Source: Allobranchiibius huperziae
Lineage (GTDB): Bacteria; Actinomycetota; Actinomycetes; Actinomycetales; Dermatophilaceae
Length of the DNA: 64,000 bases
Reading direction: 5' to 3'
Assembly (NCBI RefSeq): GCF_013410455.1
Contig: NZ_JACCFW010000001.1
Coordinates: 3,302,929-3,366,928 of the forward strand
Part shown: piece by piece, positions 24,976 to 34,278 of the stretch
Layout of the letters: every line of letters starts with the position of its first letter
Numbering within the stretch: position 1 is the first letter of the stretch
Notes under the pieces: generated by a model
What the model was told of the DNA's origin: nothing
The model's input: only the letters and a program-made list of their open reading frames with translations
Database searches by the model: none
Position numbers and translations under genes: made by a program

Positions 24976-25800
24976 ATGACGATTTCTGAGCCGTCCACAC
25001 CGCCCCGCCGCGGCGTCCTGGTCACCGGAGCATCGCGCGGGGTCGGCGCCGAGGTGGCGCGCGTCTTCGCGTCCGTGTGCGGCGACCGAGTCGCCGTGCA
25101 CTACCGCTCCTCACGCGCCGAGGCCGAGGCCGTGGCCGCCGGACTCGAAGGCGACGGGCACACCGTGGTGCAGGGCGACCTGGCCGACCCGCAGCAGGTC
25201 GAGCGTCTCGTCGGGGAGGCCGCCGCTGCTCTCGGGCGGATCGATGTGCTCGTGAACAATGCCGCGCTGTTCGCCGAGGACCCGTCCACGCAGGGCAGGC
25301 GACTGGACCTGAGCGTCGAACACTCGTCATACGAGGACTGGGTGCAGGGATGGCGCCGCACGACCGACGTCAACCTGCTGGGCACGGCCAACGTCACCTA
25401 TCTCGTGGCGCGGCACATGATGGAGGTCGATCCCGCTCACGACCTGCCCAGGGGGCGCATCGTCACGGTCGGGTCGCGGGGTGCCTACCGGGGTGAGCCG
25501 CAGGTGCCGGCCTACGGCGCGAGCAAGGCCGGGGTGCATGCGATGACCCAGTCGCTCGCCGTCGCGTTGGCACCCCACGGGATCGCGTGCGTCGGCATCG
25601 CACCCGGATTCATCGCCACCGACATGGGAGCAGCCGTGCTCGACGGACCGCAGGGCGATGCCGTACGCGCCCAGAGTCCCTTCGGCCGGGTGGCCACCCC
25701 ACAAGAGGTCGCGGCTGCGGTCATGACGCTGGCCGAGCCGGGAGCCGAATGGGCCTCGGGCGCGATCGTCGACTTCAACGGCGCGTCGTACCTGCACTGA
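24976..25800 (+). CDS. SDR-family oxidoreductase
   Basis: A 274-residue short-chain dehydrogenase with VLVTGASRGVG (14-24), the NNAA motif, the catalytic pair in YGASK (Tyr180, Lys184) and C-terminal PGFIATDMG. It looks like a 3-oxoacyl-ACP-reductase-type SDR using NADP(H). An extra segment around residues 95-125 (DPSTQGRRLDLS...) lengthens it slightly. ATG 24967 and ATG 24976 are both possible; the second has AGGA at a better distance. It follows the MerR gene in the same direction at 60 bp and could be read through from it. Confidence 0.85.
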   Translation: MTISEPSTPPRRGVLVTGASRGVGAEVARVFASVCGDRVAVHYRSSRAEAEAVAAGLEGDGHTVVQGDLADPQQVERLVGEAAAALGRIDVLVNNAALFAEDPSTQGRRLDLSVEHSSYEDWVQGWRRTTDVNLLGTANVTYLVARHMMEVDPAHDLPRGRIVTVGSRGAYRGEPQVPAYGASKAGVHAMTQSLAVALAPHGIACVGIAPGFIATDMGAAVLDGPQGDAVRAQSPFGRVATPQEVAAAVMTLAEPGAEWASGAIVDFNGASYLH

Positions 25801-25882
25801 CCCGCGAACCGGTGGCGTCGAGGACTTGCCCCGGCCGGGGACGTGATGCTCCGGCCGAACGTCGGCCCGCAGCTGATGCGCC

Positions 25883-27280
25883 TCAGCCGACGACCGAGTC
25901 CGAGGGCAGCCAGTTCTCCGGACCGGCCGAGCCGGCGGCGTAGTCCTCCAGCGGCACCCGGTCCTTCGCCCACGCCTTGAGGACGGGATCCATGATGTGC
26001 CAACCCAACTCGGCTGCATCCGCACGCACGGAGAGCAACGGGTTGCCGTCGAGGATGTCGCGCAACACCTCTCCGTACGCCTGCATGCGGGCGGCCGTCA
26101 GGTCGGCGTTCAGCACTTTCTGCTCCAGACCGAGCGGATCGCCCTCGGCGTTCATCGTCAGTTCCAGGGAGACCGCACCGGGCTTGAGGTTGATCACCAG
26201 CCTGTCAGCCTGCGCGTCCCCGTTGAACCCCTCGGGGACGTGATCCACAGGACGGAAGTAGCAGACGATCTGTTTGCGGGCAGCGCCGAGCGCCTTGCCG
26301 CTGCGCAGCGTGATGGGCACACCGGACCACCGGCTGTTGCGCACCTCGAGCTTGACCTGGGCGAGGGTCTCGGTGCCGTTCTTGGGATCCACTCCCTCCT
26401 CGTCGACGTACGACGGGATCTTCTTGCCGTCCAGGGTGCCGGCCGTGTAGCGGGCGCGTCGCGTGGCGCGCTTGGGCGAGTCCTGCCACAGGTGGGTGGC
26501 ACGCAGCACCTGCGCCTTCAGGTCGGCCAGCTCCTGCGGGTGCAGTTGGGCGATGGGCTCCATCGCGAAGATGGACATCACCTGCAGCAGGTGGCTCTGC
26601 AGCATGTCGCGCAACGCGCCCGCGGTGTCGTAGTAGCCCGCGCGGCCCTCCAGTGCCAGTGCCTCGTCGTAGAGGATCTCCACACGCTCGATGTGCTCGG
26701 AGCTCCAGATCGGGCCCATCACCCGGTTGGCGAACCGCAGACCCACCAGGTTCAGCACGGTCGCGGTGCCCATGAAGTGGTCGATGCGGAAGATCTGGTC
26801 CTCCGCCACCACCCGGTGCAGCTGCGCGTTGAGCGCCCGCGCGCTCTTCTCGTCCTCGCCGAACGGCTTCTCCAGCGCGAGCCGCAGGTCCGCCGGCACG
26901 TCCAGCTTCTCCAGCAGCGCGCAGATCTTGATCGACACGGCCGGCGGCAGCGCGAAGTAGATGACGACCGGCCCGTCGGAGCACTGTTCGAGCAACCACT
27001 TGAGGTGATCGCCCTGCGTCGCGTCAGCGGTCAGCCAGCGCGCCGACTTCACGACCTGGTCGGTACGCCGCTTGGTGACACCGGTCTCCTGGAACGCCGT
27101 TCGGATCCGACGGTGCCACTCGGCGTCGTCCAACCCGGTACGGCCGACCCCGAAGAGTTCGACCTTCCGGTCCGGCTCGATGTGCAGCAGACTCCCGAGT
27201 CCGGGCAGCAGCAGTCGCTGGGTCAGGTCGCCGCTGGCGCCGAGGATGAGCAGGGTGACGGGATCGTCCGTGGTGGCCAT
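25883..27280 (-). CDS. Glucose-6-phosphate dehydrogenase family protein (divergent paralogue)
   Basis: A 465-residue protein with the G6PDH fold: nucleotide loop LGASGDLTQR (13-22), EKPFGED (137-143) and RIDHFMG (165-171). The motif differs from the canonical RIDHYLGKE: the lysine that contacts the 6-phosphate is Thr172 here. Normal enzymes oxidise glucose 6-phosphate to 6-phosphogluconolactone with NADP+; this one belongs to the actinobacterial zwf1-like branch and may have altered substrate or activity. No tal, gnd or opcA lies alongside. ATG 27280 is chosen over 27340 because it gives the normal N-terminus. Confidence 0.82.
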   Translation of the reverse strand: MATTDDPVTLLILGASGDLTQRLLLPGLGSLLHIEPDRKVELFGVGRTGLDDAEWHRRIRTAFQETGVTKRRTDQVVKSARWLTADATQGDHLKWLLEQCSDGPVVIYFALPPAVSIKICALLEKLDVPADLRLALEKPFGEDEKSARALNAQLHRVVAEDQIFRIDHFMGTATVLNLVGLRFANRVMGPIWSSEHIERVEILYDEALALEGRAGYYDTAGALRDMLQSHLLQVMSIFAMEPIAQLHPQELADLKAQVLRATHLWQDSPKRATRRARYTAGTLDGKKIPSYVDEEGVDPKNGTETLAQVKLEVRNSRWSGVPITLRSGKALGAARKQIVCYFRPVDHVPEGFNGDAQADRLVINLKPGAVSLELTMNAEGDPLGLEQKVLNADLTAARMQAYGEVLRDILDGNPLLSVRADAAELGWHIMDPVLKAWAKDRVPLEDYAAGSAGPENWLPSDSVVG

Positions 27281-27355
27281 GCCGTCAGCATTCCACGCCG
27301 CCCGGCCGAGCACGTGCGACCTCGCACATGCCCGTCGCACGAGCCGCGGCCGGGC

Positions 27356-28123
27356 TCAGCCCGGGACGGACGACAACTGGCGTACGCCGACCCGTGCGGT
27401 GGTCTCGCGGATAACGCTCGCGATCAGCTCGGGGTGGTCGACCATCGGCACGTGGCCACAGTCCGGCAACGGCACGTGGGTGACGCTGGGCAGCTTCCGC
27501 GCGGCGCGGCCGGCCTGCCGCGGGAGCAGCAGCCGGTCCTTCTCACCCCACGCGATAGTGCTCGGCACGAGCGGAATCTGCTTGTACGACAAACCGATCC
27601 CTCGGATGAAGCAGGGCCAGAACCCCTTGGCCCGGCGCAAGTTGTACGTGTCGCCGATCGCCTCCTCGGTGCTGAGGTGCTCCGGGTGCACGTAGAGCGA
27701 GCGCATCGAGATCGCCCGCAGCCGCTCGTTGCCGCAGACGGCCTCGATGACCGGACCGGGCGCGTAAGACGACACCTTCAGCGCGAGCAGATTCATCGCG
27801 AGGAGTCCGAGCTCCGCCTTGGACCAGAACCCGGCGGGCGAGAACGCCGCGCAGCTCTGCACGCTTCCGCGGGCCGCCAGCTCCAGTGCCAGGATCCCGC
27901 CGAGGGAGTTGCCGGCCACGTGCGGCTGGGTCACTGCCAGTTCCCGCAGCAGTTCCTCGACCTGATCGGCGTAGCTGGTGATCGTGTAACCCGCCGGCTT
28001 GCCCGGAGCAGGCGACCTGCCGTGCCCGGGAAGGTCGATGTTGATCACGTCGAAGTCCGGCGCCAGCAGTTCGGGCACCCGATTCCACGCCTCCCGGCGG
28101 TGCCCGATGCCGTGGATCAGCAC
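27356..28123 (-). CDS. Alpha/beta hydrolase; apparent original start blocked by an in-frame amber codon
   Basis: A 255-residue alpha/beta-fold hydrolase as read from GTG 28123, with LIHGIGHRREAW (oxyanion), GNSLGG nucleophile elbow, WGEKDRL and GHVPMVDHP (Asp/His). Just upstream in the same frame lies ATG 28171 with an excellent GAGGAG five bases before it, but its seventh codon (28151-28153) is TAG. The natural protein probably began there, so the gene is either a one-base nonsense mutant, restarts at GTG 28123 without a good ribosome site, or is read through. The lid region (residues 105-165) is hydrophobic, as in lipid-acting esterases. Confidence 0.7.
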   Translation of the reverse strand: MLIHGIGHRREAWNRVPELLAPDFDVINIDLPGHGRSPAPGKPAGYTITSYADQVEELLRELAVTQPHVAGNSLGGILALELAARGSVQSCAAFSPAGFWSKAELGLLAMNLLALKVSSYAPGPVIEAVCGNERLRAISMRSLYVHPEHLSTEEAIGDTYNLRRAKGFWPCFIRGIGLSYKQIPLVPSTIAWGEKDRLLLPRQAGRAARKLPSVTHVPLPDCGHVPMVDHPELIASVIRETTARVGVRQLSSVPG

Positions 28124-28328
28124 GATGGGTTCACCGGATCCGGTACGCGACTACGAGATGGTGCTGGTCATCGTCACTCCTCGCCTGGGGGCTGTCAGCG
28201 CGACCTTACCTTGGGGTAACTTGCGGCGAAACGGTTTGGCACGATCCGATGACCCTCGGAGAACGACGACGAGCCGCGGCCCGTCGTCCCGCCCGTACGT
28301 GCCCTCACCAGAAATGAGCAGTGAGTCC

Positions 28329-29351
28329 GTGACCATCGGCATCCTGACCAGCGGCGGCGACTGCCCCGGACTCAACGCAGTGATCCGCGGTGCGGTCATC
28401 AAGGGCGATCGCATCTACCAGGAGAGGTTCGTCGGCATTCGGGACGGATGGCGGGGCATTGTCGAGGACGACGTCGCCGACCTGCCGCGCCACGACGTAC
28501 GCGGCCTGTCCCGCCAGGGCGGCACCATCCTCGGCACTTCGCGCACCAACCCGTTCGAGCACGGCGGGTCCGAGCGGGTGCGCGAGGTGATGCAGCGACA
28601 CTCCATGAACGCGTTGATCGCGATCGGCGGCGAGGGCACCCTGACCGCCGCGCGTCGCCTGTCCGACGACGGGCTCCCGGTCGTCGGCGTCCCCAAGACC
28701 ATCGACAACGACCTGTCCGCCACCGACTACACCTTCGGCTTCGACACCGCCGTGGCGATCGCGACCGAGTCGATCGACCGGCTGCGCACGACCGCGGAGT
28801 CGCACCACCGCTGCATGGTGGTCGAGGTGATGGGCCGGCACGTGGGATGGATCGCACTGCACGCCGGGCTCGCGTCCGGGGCCCACGCGGTGCTGATCCC
28901 GGAGATCCCGGTGTCGCTGGACCAGGTGTGCGAGTGGGTGCGCAGCGCCCAATCCCGAGGTCGCGCACCGGTCGTCGTGGTCGCGGAAGGATTCATCCCG
29001 GCCGGCGAGGAGCGTGCGACCGCGCCGCGGGGACTGGACGCCTTCGGCCGGCCGCGCCTCGGCGGCATCGGGGAGACGATCGCCCCGATGATCGAGGAGC
29101 AGACCGGCATCGAGACACGCACGGCACGCCTCGGCCACCTGCAGCGCGGTGGGGTGCCGACTGCGTACGACCGGGTGCTCGCAACGCGGTTCGGGGCGGC
29201 CGCGATCGACGCCGTCATCGCCGAGCGGTGGGGGTCGATGGTGTCGCTGTCCGGGGAATCGATCGTGCACGTCGACCTGCACGCGGCGACCACGGTGTTG
29301 AAGACCGTCCCGCGCGAGCGGTGGGACGAAGCGGCGATCCTATTCGGCTGA
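28329..29351 (+). CDS. pfkA: 6-phosphofructokinase
   Basis: A 340-residue phosphofructokinase. TIGILTSGGDCPGLNAVIRG (2-21) binds the nucleotide, IGGEGTL (99-105) and PKTIDNDLS (122-130) bind phosphoryl donor and substrate, and VEVMGRHVGWIA and LGHLQRGG are conserved. It has Gly at the position that is Asp in PPi-dependent enzymes and Lys where E. coli PfkA has Gly, a mix typical of the actinobacterial group III enzymes, so ATP use is likely but not proven. GTG 28329 gives the classic start; ATG 28314, five codons upstream, is an alternative. Divergent from the hydrolase. Confidence 0.9.
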   Translation: MTIGILTSGGDCPGLNAVIRGAVIKGDRIYQERFVGIRDGWRGIVEDDVADLPRHDVRGLSRQGGTILGTSRTNPFEHGGSERVREVMQRHSMNALIAIGGEGTLTAARRLSDDGLPVVGVPKTIDNDLSATDYTFGFDTAVAIATESIDRLRTTAESHHRCMVVEVMGRHVGWIALHAGLASGAHAVLIPEIPVSLDQVCEWVRSAQSRGRAPVVVVAEGFIPAGEERATAPRGLDAFGRPRLGGIGETIAPMIEEQTGIETRTARLGHLQRGGVPTAYDRVLATRFGAAAIDAVIAERWGSMVSLSGESIVHVDLHAATTVLKTVPRERWDEAAILFG

Positions 29352-29526
29352 TACGGCCGCGCGTCGCGAATCCGACTGATTCGCAGCAGAAATTGCGGAC
29401 CAAGGGTAAATATCCAGTCAATCTTCTGTCTACCCGTTGCGGTTCCTGTGCACGTGTGTCCAAGGTGAACCATCCTCTCGCGTCGGCTCAAACAGGGTCC
29501 GCGAGCATGTTTCCGGAAGGATTCAC

Positions 29527-31497
29527 ATGAAAAAGGCACTCACCGTAGCGGGGGCGGTGGCACTCGCCGCCGGCGCCGCCACCAGCGTGATCCCGACCTC
29601 CGCGGCCGCCCAGCCGTCCGCGGCACGCAAGGTCGTCGCCCGTTCCGTTGCCTCACCGGGCAAGGTGATCGGCTCGCCCAGCGCGAGCGCCGCTTCGACA
29701 TTCATTGTCACCCTGCAACCGCGCAACGCGGCTGGACTGCAGTCGTTCGTACGCGCGGTCTCCGACCCCTCAAGCGCGTCGTACCGCAAGTTCATCACCC
29801 CCGGCCAGTACGCCGCGCGGTACTCCGCGACCTCCGCGGAGGTCGCCCAGGTGACGGCGTGGCTGCGCAGCCAGGGCCTCAAGCCCGGCAAGGTGTCCCC
29901 GACCCGCACGTTCATCACGGTGAGCGGTTCCACCTCCGCGGTGCAGAAGGCCTTCGCGACCAAGATCCACTCGTACAAGACCGGTGCGCGCACCTTCACC
30001 GCGCCGGCGACCTCCGTCACCGTCCCCGCGAACCTCGCCGGGTCGATCGCGGGCGTCGTCGGCCTGGACCAGTCGCGACTGCTGCACACCACCAACGTGC
30101 GCCCGGACACCACGTCCAAGAAGGCGACCCCCAACCTCAAATCGTTGGGCGCCACGACCTCCGCGAAGTCCGGCACCAGTGACGCCTGCTCCGCGTACTA
30201 CGGGCAGTACACGCTGCCCTACATCCCGGCGGGCAAGGCTCCACTGAACAAGAAGCTCCCCGGCTCGATGTGCGGCTACACCCCGCAGCAGATGCAGGCC
30301 GCACGCGGCATCAACAAGGTGAAGTCCACCGGCAAGGGCATGAAGGTCGGCATCACGCTGTGGTGCAACGACCCGCGAATCTTCAACGACACCAACACCT
30401 GGGCGGGTGACCTCGGCTACCAGAAGCTGAAGTCCAGCCAGTACCAGGTGCTGGCACCGGCGGGCGGCTACAACTCCGACTACTGCGACAACACCGACTC
30501 CGGCGGCGTGAACGTCGAGCAGGCTCTGGATGTGCAGTCGATCCACGGCGCCGCCCCGGACGCCAACATCGTCTACTCGGCGGCGGCCGCGCCACTGGAC
30601 GACTCGCTCCTCACCGCGCTGCACGCCCTGGTGGACGGCAACAAGGTCGACGTCATCACCGACTCCTGGGGTGGCAGCGAGACCAACGACGCGGCGACGA
30701 ACGACGCGTACAGCTCGGTCTTCATGCAGGCCGCGGCGCAGGGCATCCCGGTGCTCTTCTCCTCCGGCGACGAGGGCGACAACACGAACGGCAATCAGAA
30801 GGTGACCCCGCCGAGTCCGGACTACCCGGCCGCGAACCCGTGGGTCACGGCCGTCGGCGGAACGTCGCTCGGCACGTCCAACGTCTCCGGTTCGAAGGTC
30901 GGCTGGGAGCAGGGCTGGAACACCGAGCGCAGCATCCTGTCCAACGACACCTGGGGTTCTTGGACCTACCGGTACGGCGGTGGCGGTGGCACGAGCAACT
31001 ACCACGCGCAGCCCTACTACCAGCAGGGCGTGGTCCCGACCCGCTTCGCCGGAGTCGACCCGCACCGGGTCTACCCCGACCTGGCCGGCGCGGCCGACCC
31101 GTACACCGGATACCTGATCGGGTACCACGACGGATCGACGGCTTCGGGTGACTTCACCCTCAGCAAGATCGGCGGGACCAGCTGGTCCTCGCCGTGGACT
31201 GCCGGCACCCTCGCGCTGGCCGGGAAGCGACTGGGCTTCCTGAACCCGAAGATCTACGGTGCGGGCCACGCCGGCCTCACCGACATCGCGGGCAACCAGC
31301 TCACGCACGGCTTCGAGCTGAAGGCCAACTTCGTCAACAAGACGACGGGTGCGATCTACCAGGCACTGACCACGGTGAGCGTCAACTCCCAGAACCTCGA
31401 GGACCAGACGCTGACCTCGGACAAGGGATACGACAACCTGACCGGGTTCGGTGTGCCGACGTCGACCAAGGCGTTCCTGGCAGCACTGCTGAAGTAG
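29527..31497 (+). CDS. Secreted S53 family peptidase (sedolisin/kumamolisin-like)
   Basis: A 656-residue secreted protease precursor. Residues 1-29 are a signal peptide (MKKAL, then Ala/Val-rich, ending near SAAAQ). A pro-activation domain spans about 45-185 (TFIVTLQPRN, GLDQSRLL). The catalytic domain shows Glu331 and Asp335 in NVEQALDVQS, Asp379 in ITDSWGG and Ser552 in GGTSWSSP, matching the Ser-Glu-Asp-Asp set of sedolisins, which digest proteins at acid pH. GGAAGGA precedes ATG 29527. The 175-bp upstream gap is locally AT-richer (GGTAAATATCC) and probably holds the promoter. Confidence 0.92.
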   Translation: MKKALTVAGAVALAAGAATSVIPTSAAAQPSAARKVVARSVASPGKVIGSPSASAASTFIVTLQPRNAAGLQSFVRAVSDPSSASYRKFITPGQYAARYSATSAEVAQVTAWLRSQGLKPGKVSPTRTFITVSGSTSAVQKAFATKIHSYKTGARTFTAPATSVTVPANLAGSIAGVVGLDQSRLLHTTNVRPDTTSKKATPNLKSLGATTSAKSGTSDACSAYYGQYTLPYIPAGKAPLNKKLPGSMCGYTPQQMQAARGINKVKSTGKGMKVGITLWCNDPRIFNDTNTWAGDLGYQKLKSSQYQVLAPAGGYNSDYCDNTDSGGVNVEQALDVQSIHGAAPDANIVYSAAAAPLDDSLLTALHALVDGNKVDVITDSWGGSETNDAATNDAYSSVFMQAAAQGIPVLFSSGDEGDNTNGNQKVTPPSPDYPAANPWVTAVGGTSLGTSNVSGSKVGWEQGWNTERSILSNDTWGSWTYRYGGGGGTSNYHAQPYYQQGVVPTRFAGVDPHRVYPDLAGAADPYTGYLIGYHDGSTASGDFTLSKIGGTSWSSPWTAGTLALAGKRLGFLNPKIYGAGHAGLTDIAGNQLTHGFELKANFVNKTTGAIYQALTTVSVNSQNLEDQTLTSDKGYDNLTGFGVPTSTKAFLAALLK

Positions 31498-31525
31498 CAC
31501 GACCTGCGATCGGTCGATCGCATCA

Positions 31526-31557
31526 GACGGGGGCTCCGGTATGCCGGGGCCCCCGTC
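31526..31557 (+). terminator. GC-rich hairpin after the S53 protease
   Basis: GACGGGGGC at 31526-31534 pairs perfectly with GCCCCCGTC at 31549-31557, and the inner CCGG/CCGG extends the stem to a short TATG loop. It begins 29 bp after the protease stop. No T-run follows, so it is an actinobacterial-type hairpin terminator at best. Confidence 0.7.
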
Positions 31558-31628
31558 CTGTGCGTCCGGACGCGTCTCATCCGGCCCGGTCACCCGATCT
31601 CTCGACCCACCGATGAGAGGGTGGCCCG

Positions 31629-32189
31629 ATGGCCGAGATCCTGCTGCTCCACTCCGCTCTCGGGCTGCGCCCCGCCGTCGAGGAGTACGCCGACCTGTTG
31701 CGCGCCGGCGGACACCTCGTACGGACCCCCGACTTCTACGACGGACACGTCTTCGACATCCAGGCCGAAGGCATCGCCTACCGCGACGAGGTAGGCGGCA
31801 GAACGTTGCTCGCGCGGGTGAAGGACCAGCTGGGCGACCTGCTGGACGACGCCGTGCTGGCCGGGTTCTCGCTCGGCGCGGCATTCGCGCAGCATCTGAG
31901 TGCCGCCCGTCCGGCGGCGCACGCGACGATCCTGCTGCACGCGGTCGGGCCGGTGCGCGGCGACTGGCCGGGGATGCCGGTGCAGGTGCACCGGTACGCG
32001 TCCGACCCGATCATCGAGGAGAGCGACGTGGTCGCCCTCGGCGCCGCCGTACGCGCTTCGGGAGCATCCTTCGAGGACGTGGTGGTCCCCGGCAGCGGGC
32101 ACCTCTTCACCGATCTCGGGGTCGCCGACGGCGACCGCGACGCGCGCGACCGCAGTGTCCACCGCGTGCTGGATCTCCTGTCCTCCTGA
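31629..32189 (+). CDS. Dienelactone hydrolase-like alpha/beta hydrolase
   Basis: A 186-residue small alpha/beta hydrolase. It starts with the strand EILLLHSALGLRPAV, has a nucleophile elbow AGFSLGAAFAQ with Ser in place of the DLH Cys, and ends with PGSGHLFTD bearing the catalytic His. The DFYDGHVFD segment is typical of the short DLH-like group. It is shorter than the DLH at 766-1524. It converges with the acetyltransferase gene (10 bp between stops). Substrate unknown. Confidence 0.83.
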   Translation: MAEILLLHSALGLRPAVEEYADLLRAGGHLVRTPDFYDGHVFDIQAEGIAYRDEVGGRTLLARVKDQLGDLLDDAVLAGFSLGAAFAQHLSAARPAAHATILLHAVGPVRGDWPGMPVQVHRYASDPIIEESDVVALGAAVRASGASFEDVVVPGSGHLFTDLGVADGDRDARDRSVHRVLDLLSS

Positions 32190-32199
32190 CCGGTTCCGC

Positions 32200-32772
32200 T
32201 CAGGTCGTCCCGCCTGCCGAGACCCACGCGCCGAGCGGCTCGGCCGGCCGCTCCTCCTCGGCCGTCGCGCGAGCCACCACCTCGAAACCCCGGGCGCGGT
32301 AGTTGGCCAGGGCGTGCGGGCCGTCGAGGTCGCAGGTGTGCAGCCAGACGCGGCCGGTCGCCGGCAGGGCGTGCCGATCGGGCAGCGTCCACCCGGCCTC
32401 GATCGCGTACGTGAGCAGCGCGCGGCCGAGGCCGCGTCCGACGGCGTGCATGAGCAGCCCGAAGTGCAGGATCTCCACCGAGGAGGCGTCGGCCTCGACC
32501 ACCGCTGCCAGCTGCGCGTACCCGGCCGGCGCGCCATCGACGTACAGCACGTGCAACTCGGCACCGGGCCGAGACAACTCCTCGGCCCATTGCTCGCGCG
32601 TCCACTCCAACCGGTCGGTCCAGCGCCACGGGCCGCCCACGGCGGCGTAGAGCCAGCGCGCGAATTCCGGTGTCGTGGTGCCGACCCGGTCGATCCGGGC
32701 GCCTGGCGGCAGCTCGACGGTGCGCGCCGGAGGCCAGATGGTGATCTGCAGCGTCGTCGTGGTCACCAGCAC
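32200..32772 (-). CDS. GNAT-family N-acetyltransferase
   Basis: A 190-residue acetyltransferase whose core shows VDGAPAGYAQLAAV, EILHFGLLMHAVGRGLGRALLTYAI with the acetyl-CoA loop GRGLGRA, and ALANYRARGFEVVAR at the C-terminus. The N-terminal region contains a Trp-rich block (GGPWRWTDRLEW) seen in a group of plant-like GNATs. Start is uncertain between GTG 32772 and GTG 32766. The stop is 29 bp from the start of the neighbouring FAD enzyme's 3' end; both are on the minus strand and may share a transcript. Confidence 0.82.
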   Translation of the reverse strand: MLVTTTTLQITIWPPARTVELPPGARIDRVGTTTPEFARWLYAAVGGPWRWTDRLEWTREQWAEELSRPGAELHVLYVDGAPAGYAQLAAVVEADASSVEILHFGLLMHAVGRGLGRALLTYAIEAGWTLPDRHALPATGRVWLHTCDLDGPHALANYRARGFEVVARATAEEERPAEPLGAWVSAGGTT

Positions 32773-32801
32773 CCAGCGAGGATACGACCGGGATCCGTGG
32801 G

Positions 32802-34178
32802 TCAGGGCTTGCGGGAGACCACGTCGGCCACCCGAGCGATCGCCGAGGACCTCCCTGTCGCGAGCTCCCGCTGGTCGGCCCGCCGGTACGCCGCGTACAG
32901 GCCGCGAACCCCCAGCCACCGCAACGGTTCCGGCTCCCAGCGCTGCACCGTGCGGTTGACCCAGGGCAGCCGGGTGCGCTCGGTGTCCTCGCCGGTCACC
33001 AGCTCGGCGAGCGTGCGCCCGCCGAGCGACGCCGCGGTGACTCCGTGCCCGACGTATCCACCGCTGTACCCCAGACCCGTCGAGGCGTCGTACGACACGG
33101 TCGCCGACCAGTCCCGCGGCACGCCCAGCACCCCGGACCACGCGTGCGCGACGGGCACGTCCCGGGTGGCCGGCAGCAGCCGGTGCAACGCCGCGGCCAG
33201 CTGGGTGACGGTGGCCTCGTGGGTGGTGCCGTCGTTGTCGGTCCGCGACCCGTAGCGGTAGGGGACGCCCCTGCCACCGATAGCGATCCGGTCGTCGGCG
33301 GTGCGTTGGGCGTAGATGTAGACGTGCGCCTCGTCGCCCAGCACCTCGCGGCCCTCCCACCCGATCCGCGCCCACACCTCGGCCGGGATCGGGTCGGTCG
33401 CGATCATCGAGGAGTTCATCGGCAACCAGGTGCGCCGCTCCCCCGGCAGTCCCGCGGTGAAGCCCTCGGTGCACCGCAGCACCTGCTGTGCGCGGACCGT
33501 GCCGTGGTCGGTGTGCACGGCGTGCGGCGCGATGGAGGTCACGGCGGTGTCCTCCACGATCGAGACCCCCAGCTGCTCCACCGTCCGCGCCAGCCCTTTG
33601 ATGAGCTTCGCGGGATGGATCCTGGCGCAGTGCGGGGTCCAGATCGCCGCACGCACCCCGTCGATCGCGATCCGGGCGGACGCCTGTGCCGCGTCGAGCC
33701 ATTCGTCGTCCGGGACCTGCCAGCCGCGGTCCTCGTCGTAGGCCGCCCGCAACCGGCCGGTCTGAGCCGGCGTGGTCGCCACGGTCAGCTCGCCGCCCTT
33801 GACGATGTCCGCGTCGATGTCCGATTCGGCGCACACCGCGATCACCTCGTCGACCTGACGGCGCAGCTCGGCCTCGAAGTCGATCACGCCCGTCCGTCCC
33901 GTGGGGCCCTTCGCGAGGACGGCGCGCGACCCCGGGAGCGCGGCGGTGAGCCAGCCGCCGTTGCGGCCGGAGGCGCCGAATCCGGCGAATTCGCGCTCGA
34001 CCACGACCACGTCGAGGGAGGGGCGGATCTGCTTGAGGTAGAACGCTGCCCACAGACCCGTGTATCCGGCGCCGACGATGCAAACGTCCGCGTCACGATC
34101 GCCGTCGAGTGCAGGGCGCCGCACCGGCGGGCCGCCGAGAGTGGACCACCAGTGAGAGACCGCGCCGTTGACCGTCAT
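32802..34178 (-). CDS. FAD-dependent amine/amino acid oxidoreductase (DAO family)
   Basis: A 458-residue flavoprotein of the D-amino acid oxidase superfamily. The FAD motif VCIVGAGYTGLWAAFYL lies near residue 32, and FAGFGASGRNGGWL is the conserved stretch of gamma-glutamylputrescine oxidase (PuuB/OrdL)-like enzymes. GYSGGYVGHGVTAASLGG near the C-terminus closes the FAD site. It probably oxidises an amine or N-methyl amino acid, releasing H2O2. No polyamine genes are adjacent. It is divergent from lsr2, and the shared 100-bp gap shows no obvious operator. Confidence 0.87.
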   Translation of the reverse strand: MTVNGAVSHWWSTLGGPPVRRPALDGDRDADVCIVGAGYTGLWAAFYLKQIRPSLDVVVVEREFAGFGASGRNGGWLTAALPGSRAVLAKGPTGRTGVIDFEAELRRQVDEVIAVCAESDIDADIVKGGELTVATTPAQTGRLRAAYDEDRGWQVPDDEWLDAAQASARIAIDGVRAAIWTPHCARIHPAKLIKGLARTVEQLGVSIVEDTAVTSIAPHAVHTDHGTVRAQQVLRCTEGFTAGLPGERRTWLPMNSSMIATDPIPAEVWARIGWEGREVLGDEAHVYIYAQRTADDRIAIGGRGVPYRYGSRTDNDGTTHEATVTQLAAALHRLLPATRDVPVAHAWSGVLGVPRDWSATVSYDASTGLGYSGGYVGHGVTAASLGGRTLAELVTGEDTERTRLPWVNRTVQRWEPEPLRWLGVRGLYAAYRRADQRELATGRSSAIARVADVVSRKP

Positions 34179-34278
34179 TCACCAAGCCTGTCAGGTCGAA
34201 TGCCCGAGATGTCGACGGTCCGGCGCGGAGCAGGCCGAGGTCCCAGGTTCGCGACCGGGCGGCTGCGATGATCCCGGC

